Shown: positions 51,465 to 60,141 of the stretch, one piece after another
Position numbering within the stretch: position 1 is the stretch's first letter
How the letters are laid out: the number at the start of each line of letters is the position of its first letter
Assembly: GCA_030744435.1 (NCBI GenBank)
Contig: JASLQO010000032.1
Location: forward strand, 248,001-312,000
Length of the DNA stretch: 64,000 bases
Source: JASLQO01 sp002327525
Lineage (GTDB): Bacteria; Pseudomonadota; Gammaproteobacteria; Pseudomonadales; Azotimanducaceae
Reading direction: 5' to 3'
Notes under the pieces: model-generated
Told to the model about the DNA's origin: nothing
The model's input: only the letters and a program-made list of their open reading frames with translations
Databases searched by the model: none
Program-made: the position numbers and the translations under genes

Positions 51465-52883
51465 CTACTCACTGTCATCATCGGCGGGCACGTCAACTTG
51501 CACCGCCTTCTCATCATCGTCAACTGCATCCGCCTCGCCACTATTCTGATCCGCTTCTACCGCTTCTTCCTCGGCTTCGGGAAGCGTCTTGCCAGACACG
51601 ATATCCGTATAGCTGCTTTTTAGCACATCGACCGTCGCCGCTTCCAAGACATGCTCGACAACCTGTTCCTCGAGCACGGCCATCTGAACGGACTCGAGCT
51701 GCTCGGGGTTTCCGTAATACCATTCGATGACCTGCTGCGGGTCGGGATACGACTGAGCCATCTCCTCGAGACGCCCCCGTACCTTCTCATCGTCCGCTTC
51801 GAGCTCGGCGGACTTGATGATCTCATTGACTACCAGCCCCACTGACACGCGGCGCTGCGCCTGCTCCTGAAACAAATCATCCGGCATTTCCGGAGCCTGA
51901 GCAGAGCCATACATCTGCATCTGCTGCAGCATCTGATCCTTCAGCGCGTGGATTTCGCGGTGCACGAGTGCATGCGGCAGCTGTAAGCTATGCAGTTTGT
52001 GCAGTTGGTCCATCACCTGCTGTTTCACCTGGTTGTTGGCCGCGGCTTCCATCTCTCGTTGCATGTTCTGCCGCACATCGTCCTTAAAAGCCGGGAGTCC
52101 ACCCTCTTCGACCCCGTGCTGGGCGAAAAACGCATCATCGAGTTCGGGCAACAACTCTTCCGCCACTTTCTTGACCGTCAGCGCAAACTGTACCGTCTTA
52201 CCCGCAAGATTTTCGGCCTGGTAGTCATCCGGGAAAGTAGCATCGATCTCTCTGCTCTCCCCCGCGGACAGACCCATCACGCCCTCGTCGAAGTCTTCGA
52301 TCATCTGACCCTGACCAACCGAAAACTCTACATCCTCACCCGTGCCTGCCTCGAATAGCTCTCCCTCGAGGCGGCCCTGGAAGTCCACCGTCACCTGATC
52401 ACCCTGTTTCGCCGCTCGCTCGACTTCCTCGTGGGTTTTACGCTGCTCACGCAGGCGGGCGATCATCTCCTTGAGATCCTTATCGGTGATCTCACCTTCC
52501 GGGCGTACCACTTCCACCTGGCCGAGATCACCGAGCGCGACGCTTGGGAAAACCTCGAACGTGGCGGTGAATTCCAGGTCGATACCGGGGTCCATCTTGA
52601 GCACTTCGAGACTCGGCTGGCCCGCTGGCATGAGTTCTTCCTGCTGGACGGCATTGGCGAAGCTCGACTCCATCAGTTCACTTGCCACTTCGACGCGCAC
52701 GGACCGACCAAAACGTCGACGTACTTCTTTCAGCGGCACCTTGCCGGGGCGGAACCCGGGCAGGTGTACCTTGCCACGCGCATCGGTCAATCGAGTGGTG
52801 ATCTGTGTCTCGAATTCCTCGGAGGGCACTACGATTGTCAGCCGCCGCTCGAGACCACTGGTTGTTTCAACGGATACCTGCAT
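51465..52883 (-). CDS. tig: Trigger factor
   Basis: Ribosome-bound chaperone. The 472-residue protein has the ribosome-binding signature G-F-R-P-G-K-V-P near residue 42, a central FKBP-type isomerase domain (V-T-V-D-F-Q-G-R-L-E-G near 165) and a helical C-terminal chaperone domain. It is about 40 residues longer than E. coli Tig because of an Asp/Glu-rich tail (D-D-D-E-K-A-V-Q-V-D-V-P-A-D-D-D). The start is the ATG at 52883. It lies directly downstream of three tRNA genes, as in Pseudomonas. Confidence 0.96.
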   Translation of the reverse strand: MQVSVETTSGLERRLTIVVPSEEFETQITTRLTDARGKVHLPGFRPGKVPLKEVRRRFGRSVRVEVASELMESSFANAVQQEELMPAGQPSLEVLKMDPGIDLEFTATFEVFPSVALGDLGQVEVVRPEGEITDKDLKEMIARLREQRKTHEEVERAAKQGDQVTVDFQGRLEGELFEAGTGEDVEFSVGQGQMIEDFDEGVMGLSAGESREIDATFPDDYQAENLAGKTVQFALTVKKVAEELLPELDDAFFAQHGVEEGGLPAFKDDVRQNMQREMEAAANNQVKQQVMDQLHKLHSLQLPHALVHREIHALKDQMLQQMQMYGSAQAPEMPDDLFQEQAQRRVSVGLVVNEIIKSAELEADDEKVRGRLEEMAQSYPDPQQVIEWYYGNPEQLESVQMAVLEEQVVEHVLEAATVDVLKSSYTDIVSGKTLPEAEEEAVEADQNSGEADAVDDDEKAVQVDVPADDDSE

Positions 52884-52909
52884 CTTGAAGCACAATCAAA
52901 TTGAGTAAA

Positions 52910-52986
52910 TGGGGTGGACGATGGGTCTTGAACCCACGACCGCCGGGATCACAACCCGGAGCTCTACCAACTGAGCTACGTCCACC
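52910..52986 (-). tRNA. tRNA-His (GTG)
   Basis: Complete cloverleaf on the minus strand. The acceptor stem is GTGGACG/CGTCCAC and the anticodon loop has GTG (52952-52950) on a CCGGG/CCCGG stem. C at the discriminator position plus an encoded extra G at the 5' end are identity marks of tRNA-His. CCA is encoded. Confidence 0.97.
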
Positions 52987-53096
52987 ATTAACAGACGATG
53001 ATTCGCCATCCTGGCGCCACATCTCTAATCTACAAACACCGGCCCGGGCATCCGTGCCCGGGCGTTCTACGATCTGTCAACTGCACCCTCTGGAAA

Positions 53097-53173
53097 TGGT
53101 ACGCCCGGAAGGACTCGAACCTTCAACCCTCGGCTTAGAAGGCCGATGCTCTATCCAGTTGAGCTACGGGCGC
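53097..53173 (-). tRNA. tRNA-Arg (TCT)
   Basis: Complete minus-strand cloverleaf. Acceptor GCGCCCG pairs with CGGGCGT (one G.T). The anticodon stem TCGGC/GCCGA encloses CTTCTAA, giving anticodon TCT. D-arm TAGCTCAACTGGATAGAGC and T-loop GGTTCGAGTCC are normal. Discriminator A and encoded CCA. Confidence 0.96.
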
Positions 53174-53195
53174 ACGGTTCCTCTTGTCGCATAAC

Positions 53196-53272
53196 TGGTC
53201 GGGGTAGAGAGATTCGAACTCCCGACATCCTGCTCCCAAAGCAGGCGCGCTACCAGACTGCGCTATACCCCG
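53196..53272 (-). tRNA. tRNA-Pro (TGG)
   Basis: Complete minus-strand cloverleaf. Acceptor CGGGGTA/TACCCCG; anticodon stem CCTGC/GCAGG encloses TTTGGGA, giving anticodon TGG. T-arm with GTTCGAATC, discriminator A and encoded CCA. First gene of the Pro-Arg-His cluster transcribed toward tig. Confidence 0.97.
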
Positions 53273-53425
53273 AATGCTGTACCCGGATTTCTGGGTCACC
53301 GCCGGATCGCGGTCAGAGCGGCTGGCGGATGATACTGACGGCCATGGAAAGCGTCAATCGAACGAGCGACGTCTGCCGCTCGTGGCCGCTTAGCGTTAGA
53401 ATGCGCCGTTTTCCGGAGGATCCGC

Positions 53426-54283
53426 ATGCCGGCTCAGATACTCAACGGCAATCTCATAGCGCGGCAGTTGCGTGCCGATATTCGCCATGCCGTGGAGAAG
53501 CGTACCGGTGAGGGCAAGCGGCCGCCGGGACTCGCCGTCATTCTCGTCGGCAACGATCCGGCGTCGCTGGTGTACGTGGGCGCAAAGCGTAAGGACTGCG
53601 AACGAGTCGGCTTTCATTCCATCGTCCAGCACCTCAGCGACGACGTCGAGCAGAGCGACCTCGAGGAGCGCGTCATCGCGCTGAACGAGGATCCCGGTAT
53701 CGATGGCGTGTTGGTTCAGTCGCCACTGCCCGATCACATCGACGAGGACCGCATCATCGACGTCATCGATCCGAACAAGGACGTCGATGGTTTTCATCCC
53801 TACAACATCGGCCGGCTGGCCGTACGCCGCCCTACCATGCGTTCCTGCACTCCGAAAGGCGTCATGCAACTCATCGAGCGCACGGACGTGGATCCCATGG
53901 GCTGCAATGCCACCGTGATAGGCGCGAGCAATCACCTGGGCCGTCCCATGGGGCTCGAACTGCTACTCGCAGGTGCCACGGTAACCATGGCGCACAAGTT
54001 CACCCGGGACACCGCCGCCATGGCTCGCAGCGCCGACATCCTAATCTCCGCGGTCGGCAAACGTGGCCTGGTGAAACCCGACTGGGTGAAACCGGGTGCC
54101 GTCGTGATCGATGTCGGCATCACGCGTGACGAAGAAGGCAAACTGCACGGAGACGTGATGTTCGGCGAGGTACGCGAGATCGCGAGTTGGATTACGCCCG
54201 TCCCCGGCGGAGTGGGACCCATGACGCGAGTCGCGCTCCTGCAGAACACGCTCAAAGTCTGTCACTCCAGAGACGCCGCGTGA
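53426..54283 (+). CDS. folD: Bifunctional methylenetetrahydrofolate dehydrogenase / cyclohydrolase
   Basis: Interconverts methylene-, methenyl- and formyl-tetrahydrofolate. The 285-residue protein has L-A-V-I-L-V-G-N-D-P-A-S-L-V-Y-V near residue 36 with the catalytic Lys soon after, Q-S-P-L-P-D-H-I, the NADP-binding V-I-G-A-S-N-H-L-G-R-P-M near residue 166 and T-P-V-P-G-G-V-G-P-M-T. In most relatives the binding motif reads G-R-S-x-x-V-G-x-P; here A-S-N-H-L-G is a variant seen in gammaproteobacteria. Overlaps lpxH by 4 bases. Confidence 0.96.
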   Translation: MPAQILNGNLIARQLRADIRHAVEKRTGEGKRPPGLAVILVGNDPASLVYVGAKRKDCERVGFHSIVQHLSDDVEQSDLEERVIALNEDPGIDGVLVQSPLPDHIDEDRIIDVIDPNKDVDGFHPYNIGRLAVRRPTMRSCTPKGVMQLIERTDVDPMGCNATVIGASNHLGRPMGLELLLAGATVTMAHKFTRDTAAMARSADILISAVGKRGLVKPDWVKPGAVVIDVGITRDEEGKLHGDVMFGEVREIASWITPVPGGVGPMTRVALLQNTLKVCHSRDAA

Positions 54284-55011
54284 CGCGTCGCGTCTTTCTC
54301 TCCGACGTCCACCTGGAAGAACCCGGCACACAGAGCTTCCTTACTTTGCGGCGCTGTCTGCTCGCCGAGGCGCAGTGGGCGGACGAGATCTTCATTCTGG
54401 GTGATCTCTGTGAGACGTGGATCGGTGACGATGACGACGCACCGCTCGTTTCGGCACTAGCCGATGTGCTGGGCGCCGCAGCGGCCACCGTTCGGCTCGG
54501 CTTCGTCGCCGGCAACCGGGACTTCCTGCTCGGCGATGACTTTGCCAGACGCACTGGTATGGAACTGGTCAGCGACCCCATGCGGCTGAGTGACGGTGTC
54601 TGCATCGGGCACGGCGATACACTGTGTACAGACGACGAACCCTACCAGGCAATGCGCACAGTGGTTCGCTCCGCGCAGTGGCGTAAGGATACGCTCGCCA
54701 AAAGCCTCGATGAACGTAGAGCCATGGGCGCCACTCTCCGCGCCCAGAGCAAAGAGGCCAACGCCAACAAGACTGACAATATCATGGACACCAACGCTGC
54801 CGCGGTGGACACGCTCATGAAGGCGCACGATGCCCACACGCTCATTCACGGTCACACGCATCGTCCGGGTGTACATGAATGCGCGATGGGCAAGCGCTGG
54901 GTGCTGGGTGCCTGGGAGCGCTGCGGCTGGCTGGTGCGTCAGGATGCGGACGCCATCCAGCTCGAGTGCTTTAGCCTGAAATCCGCCTACCCCGGTAGTG
55001 GGCCGCTGTGA
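54280..55011 (+). CDS. lpxH: UDP-2,3-diacylglucosamine diphosphatase LpxH
   Basis: Calcineurin-like pyrophosphatase that makes lipid X in lipid A synthesis; its presence implies a Gram-negative outer membrane. The 243-residue protein shows the metal motifs S-D-V-H-L, L-G-D-L-C-E-T-W, A-G-N-R-D-F-L-L, G-H-G-D-T-L-C-T-D-D and H-G-H-T-H-R-P. The GTG start at 54280 overlaps the folD stop (GTGA). Its end overlaps convergent miaE by 25 bases. Confidence 0.95.
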   Translation: MTRRVFLSDVHLEEPGTQSFLTLRRCLLAEAQWADEIFILGDLCETWIGDDDDAPLVSALADVLGAAAATVRLGFVAGNRDFLLGDDFARRTGMELVSDPMRLSDGVCIGHGDTLCTDDEPYQAMRTVVRSAQWRKDTLAKSLDERRAMGATLRAQSKEANANKTDNIMDTNAAAVDTLMKAHDAHTLIHGHTHRPGVHECAMGKRWVLGAWERCGWLVRQDADAIQLECFSLKSAYPGSGPL

Positions 55012-55616
55012 AACCTGATTACGTCATCTGCTGACAGCACCAATTCCGCCTCCCGATCGAGCAGCGGTTCGAGCCGTTCATCCAGGCAGCCATCGATGCG
55101 CCCTCTGGCAAGATCCAGATAAACCCTGAAGTGTCGAGCTTCCGAGTCGAGTAGCCGCCGGTAGAACCGTCCCGGCACCTCCGGCAGCACTTCCACGAGC
55201 CTTGCGAAACGTTCGCACGACCGAGCCTCGATGATGGCGCACACGAGCAGCGTGTCAATCAGCCGCGCTGGTTCGTGGGTCGCGATCAGTTTCCGCAGTT
55301 CCCCCGCATAACGACTGGAGGTGAGATGCCGATAGGGTACCGCCAGTTCGCGCATTACGGCGAGCACCTGTTCGAAATGGCGTAACTCCTCGCGGGCAAT
55401 TCGCGATAACCGCGTCATCAATTCATCGTCGTCGATATAGCGATACAGCAGCGACAGGGCCGTACCCGCCGCCTTCTTCTCACAATTGGCGTGGTCGATC
55501 AGCAACGCTGGTAGCTCACACACAGCCTGATCGACCCACTCCTTTGGCGTGGCGCAGCGCAGGAAGTCGCACGCCCGTTCGATCTCCGGGTTCTGTGAAT
55601 CGGGTGGGGTATTCAT
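54987..55616 (-). CDS. miaE: tRNA 2-methylthio-N6-isopentenyladenosine-37 hydroxylase MiaE
   Basis: A di-iron monooxygenase that hydroxylates the ms2i6A37 base in tRNAs reading UNN codons. The 209-residue four-helix protein has the ligand pairs L-I-D-H-A-N-C-E-K-K-A, R-E-E-L-R-H-F-E-Q, I-E-A-R-S-C-E-R-F and S-E-A-R-H-F-R. The ATG at 55616 overlaps the stop of the upstream DUF1289 gene (ATGA); an open frame upstream is that gene in another frame. Needs oxygen, so an aerobic life style is suggested. Confidence 0.93.
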   Translation of the reverse strand: MNTPPDSQNPEIERACDFLRCATPKEWVDQAVCELPALLIDHANCEKKAAGTALSLLYRYIDDDELMTRLSRIAREELRHFEQVLAVMRELAVPYRHLTSSRYAGELRKLIATHEPARLIDTLLVCAIIEARSCERFARLVEVLPEVPGRFYRRLLDSEARHFRVYLDLARGRIDGCLDERLEPLLDREAELVLSADDVIRFHSGPLPG

Positions 55617-56041
55617 TGCACCGGTACCTTGAAGCTGCGTTCGAACACGGCCAGTGAGCGCGCGTAGAACTCCCTGTCGACACGCTCGAGCAGGATTCTG
55701 GGCGTATCCGCGCGGCCACTGTCCGGAAGTGCGGGATGAGCCGGGTAGCGGGCCAGGCACCGGAGCGTCTCGTAGGCACGCGTGGCAGCACTCATGTCCC
55801 CCGCCCCGATCACCCGCATCTGCGCTGCCCGGTCACTGAGCACGGCAAGCTGTTTATCGGTCAGAATGGTGTTGACGGCTCCCTCTCTGAGTTCCATCAG
55901 CCGTCGCCCGACCACTGCACGCTGCGACTCGTCATAGCCGTTCCATTCGACTATCTCGTGCGCGAAGCGTTTACAGCCACGGCAGACGAGATCGCCGTAA
56001 GTAGTGGAACAGATACCCACACAGGGGGTCGGTCGATGCAT
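55613..56041 (-). CDS. DUF1289-domain protein coupled to miaE
   Basis: A 142-residue protein. Its first 50 residues are a DUF1289 module with P-C-V-G-I-C-S-T-T-Y-G-D-L-V-C-R-G-C-K-R, a four-cysteine knuckle that probably binds a metal or Fe-S cluster, followed by E-I-V-E-W-N-G-Y-D-E-x-Q-R. The remaining helical part is not recognised. Start set at the ATG 56041 so that the protein begins just before the Cys motif. It overlaps miaE by 4 bases. Confidence 0.8.
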   Translation of the reverse strand: MHRPTPCVGICSTTYGDLVCRGCKRFAHEIVEWNGYDESQRAVVGRRLMELREGAVNTILTDKQLAVLSDRAAQMRVIGAGDMSAATRAYETLRCLARYPAHPALPDSGRADTPRILLERVDREFYARSLAVFERSFKVPVQ

Positions 56042-56093
56042 TGGGTCAACCCGGATAAAAATAGCCAAGCCCTGACGCTATGCGCGCGCGGAT

Positions 56094-58115
56094 TCATTGT
56101 GTCGAGGCGAACGCAAGTCGAAAGTGCAATCGCCGTAACTGGGTACGCAGGTACTTCAGCTCCCGGCTACCCCACGCAACGGCAGGATTGTACAAGAGCG
56201 CTTCGAGTTGGGCGATCAGCAGTTGCAACTGGGCTGGATTGACCCTGGCCTGGTGCCCTACACGTTCCACGAACACCATCGGTGATTCGTGTACCTCACG
56301 TTCGTAGCCATGTCGGGCGGCTGCATCGCCAAAGGAGCGAAAAGCACGCTCCACCGGATGCCGACGTGTCGGCCGACGGCGCCAGAAGAGCGCGAGCGCG
56401 GCCACCGACAGGCTCAGGGCACCGAAGAACAACATCGCCAGTCCTATCCGCACAGGTGTGATATCTCCCAGCAAATCCTCGAGCAATCCTCTCTGGGATC
56501 CGGCATCAAAACCAATCACCCATAGATTCCAGCGGTGCTCGAGTGACTCGCTCCAGTTCAGCAAGCTACTCACGAGTGTCCAATCCCCGAGACGGGCTGC
56601 GGTCATCGCAGCGAGTTCCGCGCGATCTTCGGCGGAAAGCGCGGCCTCGATACCGCTCTCTATCCGGGCGGGGGCAACGGCTTGCGTCGGGTCCACGCGC
56701 CGCCAGCCGCGACCCTCATCCCACACCTCCACCCAGGCGTGCGCATCGTACTGACGCACCACCAGATGGCCGGTGATGGGATTGATCTCGCCACCCTGAT
56801 AGCCGCCGACCATACGCGCGGGCGCACCGACCGATCTCAGCATGAAGACCAGCGCACCCGCATAGTGAGTGCAGAATCCGCGCTGTGTATCGAACCAGAA
56901 CGCATCGATGCTGTTCTCGCTCGGCAATATGGGCGGCTTCAGTGTGTAGTGGTAGTCGCCGCTGCTGATCTGCTGGAGCAGCGAGCGGACGAATCCGTCA
57001 ATGTCCCCCGTACGCTGCCACAACTCATCGGCGTAGGCCTGTATCCTGGGATTGTCATCCACTGGATACCTCGTGGCCTGCACTTCCATGGCCCGGGTCA
57101 TTCCCCGACCGTCCAGGCGCGCACCGGGATAGCTCGACACCTCGTAGCGAAATACGGACATCACGGGATCACGTGAGCGTAGCGTGTAGTCGGCCACCCG
57201 CCTCACGCCAGGCGTTTCGGGAACGGCGCGGTCCAGCGCATAGAGCCAGTCGCGCATCGTCGGCTCCATCAATACCTGATACGACGCCGCGTCTCCTGCC
57301 GCCGCCGGTTCGCCCGGGCTGGCGACGAATCGGCTCTTCTGCGCCGACCAGGTTCCGTTATGGAAATCTGAATAAACGAGCCCACGCCAGTACAGCTCCT
57401 GGTACGCCGGCACCTCATCGTCGAACACCACCCTGAAAGCGAGTTGGTCCGACTGCGTGAGGTTGGCGATATCGCCCGGCGTCATCTGTTCACTAATCCC
57501 GGTCGTGCCGCCACCGGGCAGGGGTACGGTCCACAGTGGGGCCACACGCGGGAAAAACACGAATAACACCACGGTCAGCGGCAACGCCTGCGCGACCAGT
57601 CCGGCAGCCAGGCGCAGCGACGCCACCGGCCGCACGCGGGTGTGAAACTGGTTCATGCCCACCATCGCCGCGGTAACGACGACCATCGCGCCGAACTCGT
57701 ATGCGGCGACCGCCATGGACTGATCGAACAGAAACTCAGTCGCAATAACGAAGTAACTCAGAAACACCACCACGTATGCATCCCTGCGGTTTTTCATCTC
57801 CAGCAGCTTTAGCGCGAAGGCCAGCAGCAGCATCGAGGTGGCTGCTTCCAGACTGAACACATCCGACCCGCTGAGTGCGACCCCGACCGCCGAGGCGACC
57901 ACCAACAATGCCTTGATCCAATTGCGCGGATAGTCCCACTGGCCCTGATAGACTCGTGTGCGCCAGAAACCACAGAACAGTCCTACCGCGACGATCCAGG
58001 GTGAGAGATGCAGAGCGTGGGGCATCAATACCACAACCTGGGCAATCATCAGCAATGCCAGCGAGTTACGCGGAATCTGATGCAGCGCGCTGTGGCTCGA
58101 TTCAGAGGAAACCAT
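56094..58115 (-). CDS. tgpA: TgpA-type membrane transglutaminase-like protein
   Basis: About 673 residues. Several N-terminal membrane helices (about 18-200) are followed by a periplasmic transglutaminase domain: R-G-F-C-T-H-Y-A-G with catalytic Cys, Y-D-A-H-A-W-V-E-V-W with His, and R-V-D-P-T with Asp. One more helix and a cytoplasmic C-terminus follow. In Pseudomonas aeruginosa TgpA is essential, but the reaction is not defined. I chose the ATG at 58115, which gives the family N-terminus; an ATG at 58184 overlapping the DUF58 gene is an alternative. Last gene of the MoxR-DUF58-TgpA trio. Confidence 0.85.
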   Translation of the reverse strand: MVSSESSHSALHQIPRNSLALLMIAQVVVLMPHALHLSPWIVAVGLFCGFWRTRVYQGQWDYPRNWIKALLVVASAVGVALSGSDVFSLEAATSMLLLAFALKLLEMKNRRDAYVVVFLSYFVIATEFLFDQSMAVAAYEFGAMVVVTAAMVGMNQFHTRVRPVASLRLAAGLVAQALPLTVVLFVFFPRVAPLWTVPLPGGGTTGISEQMTPGDIANLTQSDQLAFRVVFDDEVPAYQELYWRGLVYSDFHNGTWSAQKSRFVASPGEPAAAGDAASYQVLMEPTMRDWLYALDRAVPETPGVRRVADYTLRSRDPVMSVFRYEVSSYPGARLDGRGMTRAMEVQATRYPVDDNPRIQAYADELWQRTGDIDGFVRSLLQQISSGDYHYTLKPPILPSENSIDAFWFDTQRGFCTHYAGALVFMLRSVGAPARMVGGYQGGEINPITGHLVVRQYDAHAWVEVWDEGRGWRRVDPTQAVAPARIESGIEAALSAEDRAELAAMTAARLGDWTLVSSLLNWSESLEHRWNLWVIGFDAGSQRGLLEDLLGDITPVRIGLAMLFFGALSLSVAALALFWRRRPTRRHPVERAFRSFGDAAARHGYEREVHESPMVFVERVGHQARVNPAQLQLLIAQLEALLYNPAVAWGSRELKYLRTQLRRLHFRLAFASTQ

Positions 58116-58170
58116 CAGCAGGTCCGCAGCTTGCCATGCATCTGTCCATGTGGCGGATTTCGATTGATCA

Positions 58171-59133
58171 CTACGCCATCCCATACAACGCAAGCTCACG
58201 CAAAACCTGCTCAAGGTGTGCATCACCAACGCCCGGTGCGATCTCCATTCCGTCCAGCCGAAGTCCGAATTCGCGCTCGAGCCTCGTCGCCCGCAGGGCA
58301 AGCCCCGTCAACCTGCCGAGCCTCTCCTCGACGCCGCCCGGAATCTGATCGAGATCGAACCACAGGCGCGGCTCGACGAAACTCGCATAGCGTTTGACCA
58401 TCAGTTCGTCAGACCGTGCGTAAGAACGCCAGATGATGTGTTTCACCGAATCTCCCGGCAAGTACGTTTTTAGATCGGTGAAATCGTCGCTCCCGAGCGG
58501 GTCGATCAACTCGCCTTCGTCCCTGCGTCCGTATGTGCCGGCCGGTATATCCGTGAAGATTGGTTTCGGGTAGACGAGCCCGGCTGCATTCAAATCAACC
58601 CATGTCCACGCACGGAGCAGCCCCAGGGGATAGTAGGTTTCCACCAGCAGCCTGCCGGGACGCAACCAGCCGCGCCGGGTACCCTTGACATACATGCGCA
58701 CGGTATCGGCTTCCTGGTCGCAAAGCTCCGCCCATTGTTTGATGCCGTCCGGCCAGCCGATCTGAATACCCTCACGTCCTCTGCCTTGCGGCCGAACCAG
58801 CCTTACGTCGAAGCCGATGTCCTCACCAACGAAGCCCGCTCTGGTACCCACCAGTTCCAGACTCACGCCCGAGAGGTTTCGAAACGTATAGAGAATGCCG
58901 ATCAGCAACATAGTGCCGAGCAGAAAGGCAACCCCGTACACCAGACTCGACTGGTAGTTGATGGCACCCAGTATCAGCACCACGATCAGCCCACCGAATA
59001 CGAATCCCATGCGGGTCGGAAAGATGAAGACGTTGTGCTGGCTGAGTGTGATGCGCTTGCCCGGCGGGATACGCCGGTCGAGCCACTGACCGAAACGGCT
59101 GCTGATCTGGCCGCTGTCGATTGCCTCGCTCAT
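58171..59133 (-). CDS. DUF58 domain membrane protein
   Basis: A 320-residue protein with two membrane helices (about 45-85), then a soluble region containing L-L-R-A-W-T-W-V-D-L and the family core F-T-D-L-K-T-Y-L-P-G-D-S-V-K-H-I-I-W-R-S-Y-A-R. It is a partner of MoxR ATPases; related proteins contain von Willebrand A-like folds and are linked to envelope or enzyme maturation. It lies between the MoxR and TgpA genes on one strand, as in many proteobacteria. Confidence 0.88.
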   Translation of the reverse strand: MSEAIDSGQISSRFGQWLDRRIPPGKRITLSQHNVFIFPTRMGFVFGGLIVVLILGAINYQSSLVYGVAFLLGTMLLIGILYTFRNLSGVSLELVGTRAGFVGEDIGFDVRLVRPQGRGREGIQIGWPDGIKQWAELCDQEADTVRMYVKGTRRGWLRPGRLLVETYYPLGLLRAWTWVDLNAAGLVYPKPIFTDIPAGTYGRRDEGELIDPLGSDDFTDLKTYLPGDSVKHIIWRSYARSDELMVKRYASFVEPRLWFDLDQIPGGVEERLGRLTGLALRATRLEREFGLRLDGMEIAPGVGDAHLEQVLRELALYGMA

Positions 59134-59163
59134 AGTGGGAGGAAACTCTTACGCGCCGGACGT

Positions 59164-60141
59164 TCAGCCGACCACGTCGACGCCGCTGAGCAGCTTCTGT
59201 GCGAGCGCTCCGCCGCCGTGCCCTGCGAAGTCCGCCGCGGCACGCAGACGGTGTTCCACCACGCCGGGCAATACCGCCTGGACATCCTCCGGCACCACGT
59301 GACTGCGGTCGTGTATGAGCGCCCAGGCACGCGCGGCACTCAGCAAGGCGAGGGCTCCACGCGGCGACAGGCCGAATGCGAAATCCGCACTCTGCCGGCT
59401 GTACTCGACGATGCGCTGCACGTACTCGATCAGGGGATCTGACACCTGTACCGCGCCGGCCGCTTCCTGGATGAATGTCAGTCGCGCGAGATCGGCAACG
59501 GGCTGCAAGTCATCGAGCACCACGCGGCGGTCACCACCCCGCAACAGCTCGCGCTCGGCGTCCGGCTCCGGGTAGCCGAGTTCGATGCGCATCAGGAAAC
59601 GATCGAGTTGAGACTCGGGTAAGGGAAACGTACCCGACTGTGTGGTCGGATTTTGAGTCGCGATGACGAAGAATGGATCCGGCAGGGGTCGGGACACCCC
59701 ATCCATCGTCACCTGCCGCTCCTCCATCGCTTCGAGCAGCGCACTCTGACTCTTCGGCGTCGCCCGGTTGATTTCATCGGCAAGTACCACCTGGGCGAAC
59801 AGGGGCCCTTCCATGAACCTGAACTCGCTCGAAGCGCGATCGAAGATGGCGGTACCGGTGATATCTGCCGGCAGGACGTCGCTGGTGAATTGAATGCGGT
59901 TGTAGCTGAGGCCCAAAACCTTTGCCAGCGCATGTGAGAGCAGGGTTTTGCCCATGCCGGGCAGGTCTTCTATGAGTAGGTGACCGCGAGCGACCAGGCA
60001 GGTCAGCGCCAGTCTGATCTGCTCGTTTTTTCCCAACAGCACCATATCCAGCGCTTTGATCAGCGCATGGACATTGTCCTGTACATCAGGGGTGGTTGTG
60101 TAACTCGATGACCGTCGAGTCCGCGCGGAGCTCCGTTTCAC
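59164..60141 (-). CDS. MoxR-family AAA+ ATPase
   Basis: A 325-residue AAA+ chaperone. It contains V-L-L-G-K-N-E-Q-I-R near residue 35, Walker A L-P-G-M-G-K-T-L, F-T-S-D-V-L-P-A-D-I-T-G, Walker B V-V-L-A-D-E-I-N-R-A and the sensor-1 region I-A-T-Q-N-P-T. MoxR proteins load metals or cofactors or remodel partner proteins. The GTG start at 60141 overlaps the end of purF by 56 bases; no internal start with a good ribosome binding site is evident, so the true N-terminus may be shorter. First gene of the trio with DUF58 and TgpA. Confidence 0.9.
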   Translation of the reverse strand: MKRSSARTRRSSSYTTTPDVQDNVHALIKALDMVLLGKNEQIRLALTCLVARGHLLIEDLPGMGKTLLSHALAKVLGLSYNRIQFTSDVLPADITGTAIFDRASSEFRFMEGPLFAQVVLADEINRATPKSQSALLEAMEERQVTMDGVSRPLPDPFFVIATQNPTTQSGTFPLPESQLDRFLMRIELGYPEPDAERELLRGGDRRVVLDDLQPVADLARLTFIQEAAGAVQVSDPLIEYVQRIVEYSRQSADFAFGLSPRGALALLSAARAWALIHDRSHVVPEDVQAVLPGVVEHRLRAAADFAGHGGGALAQKLLSGVDVVG

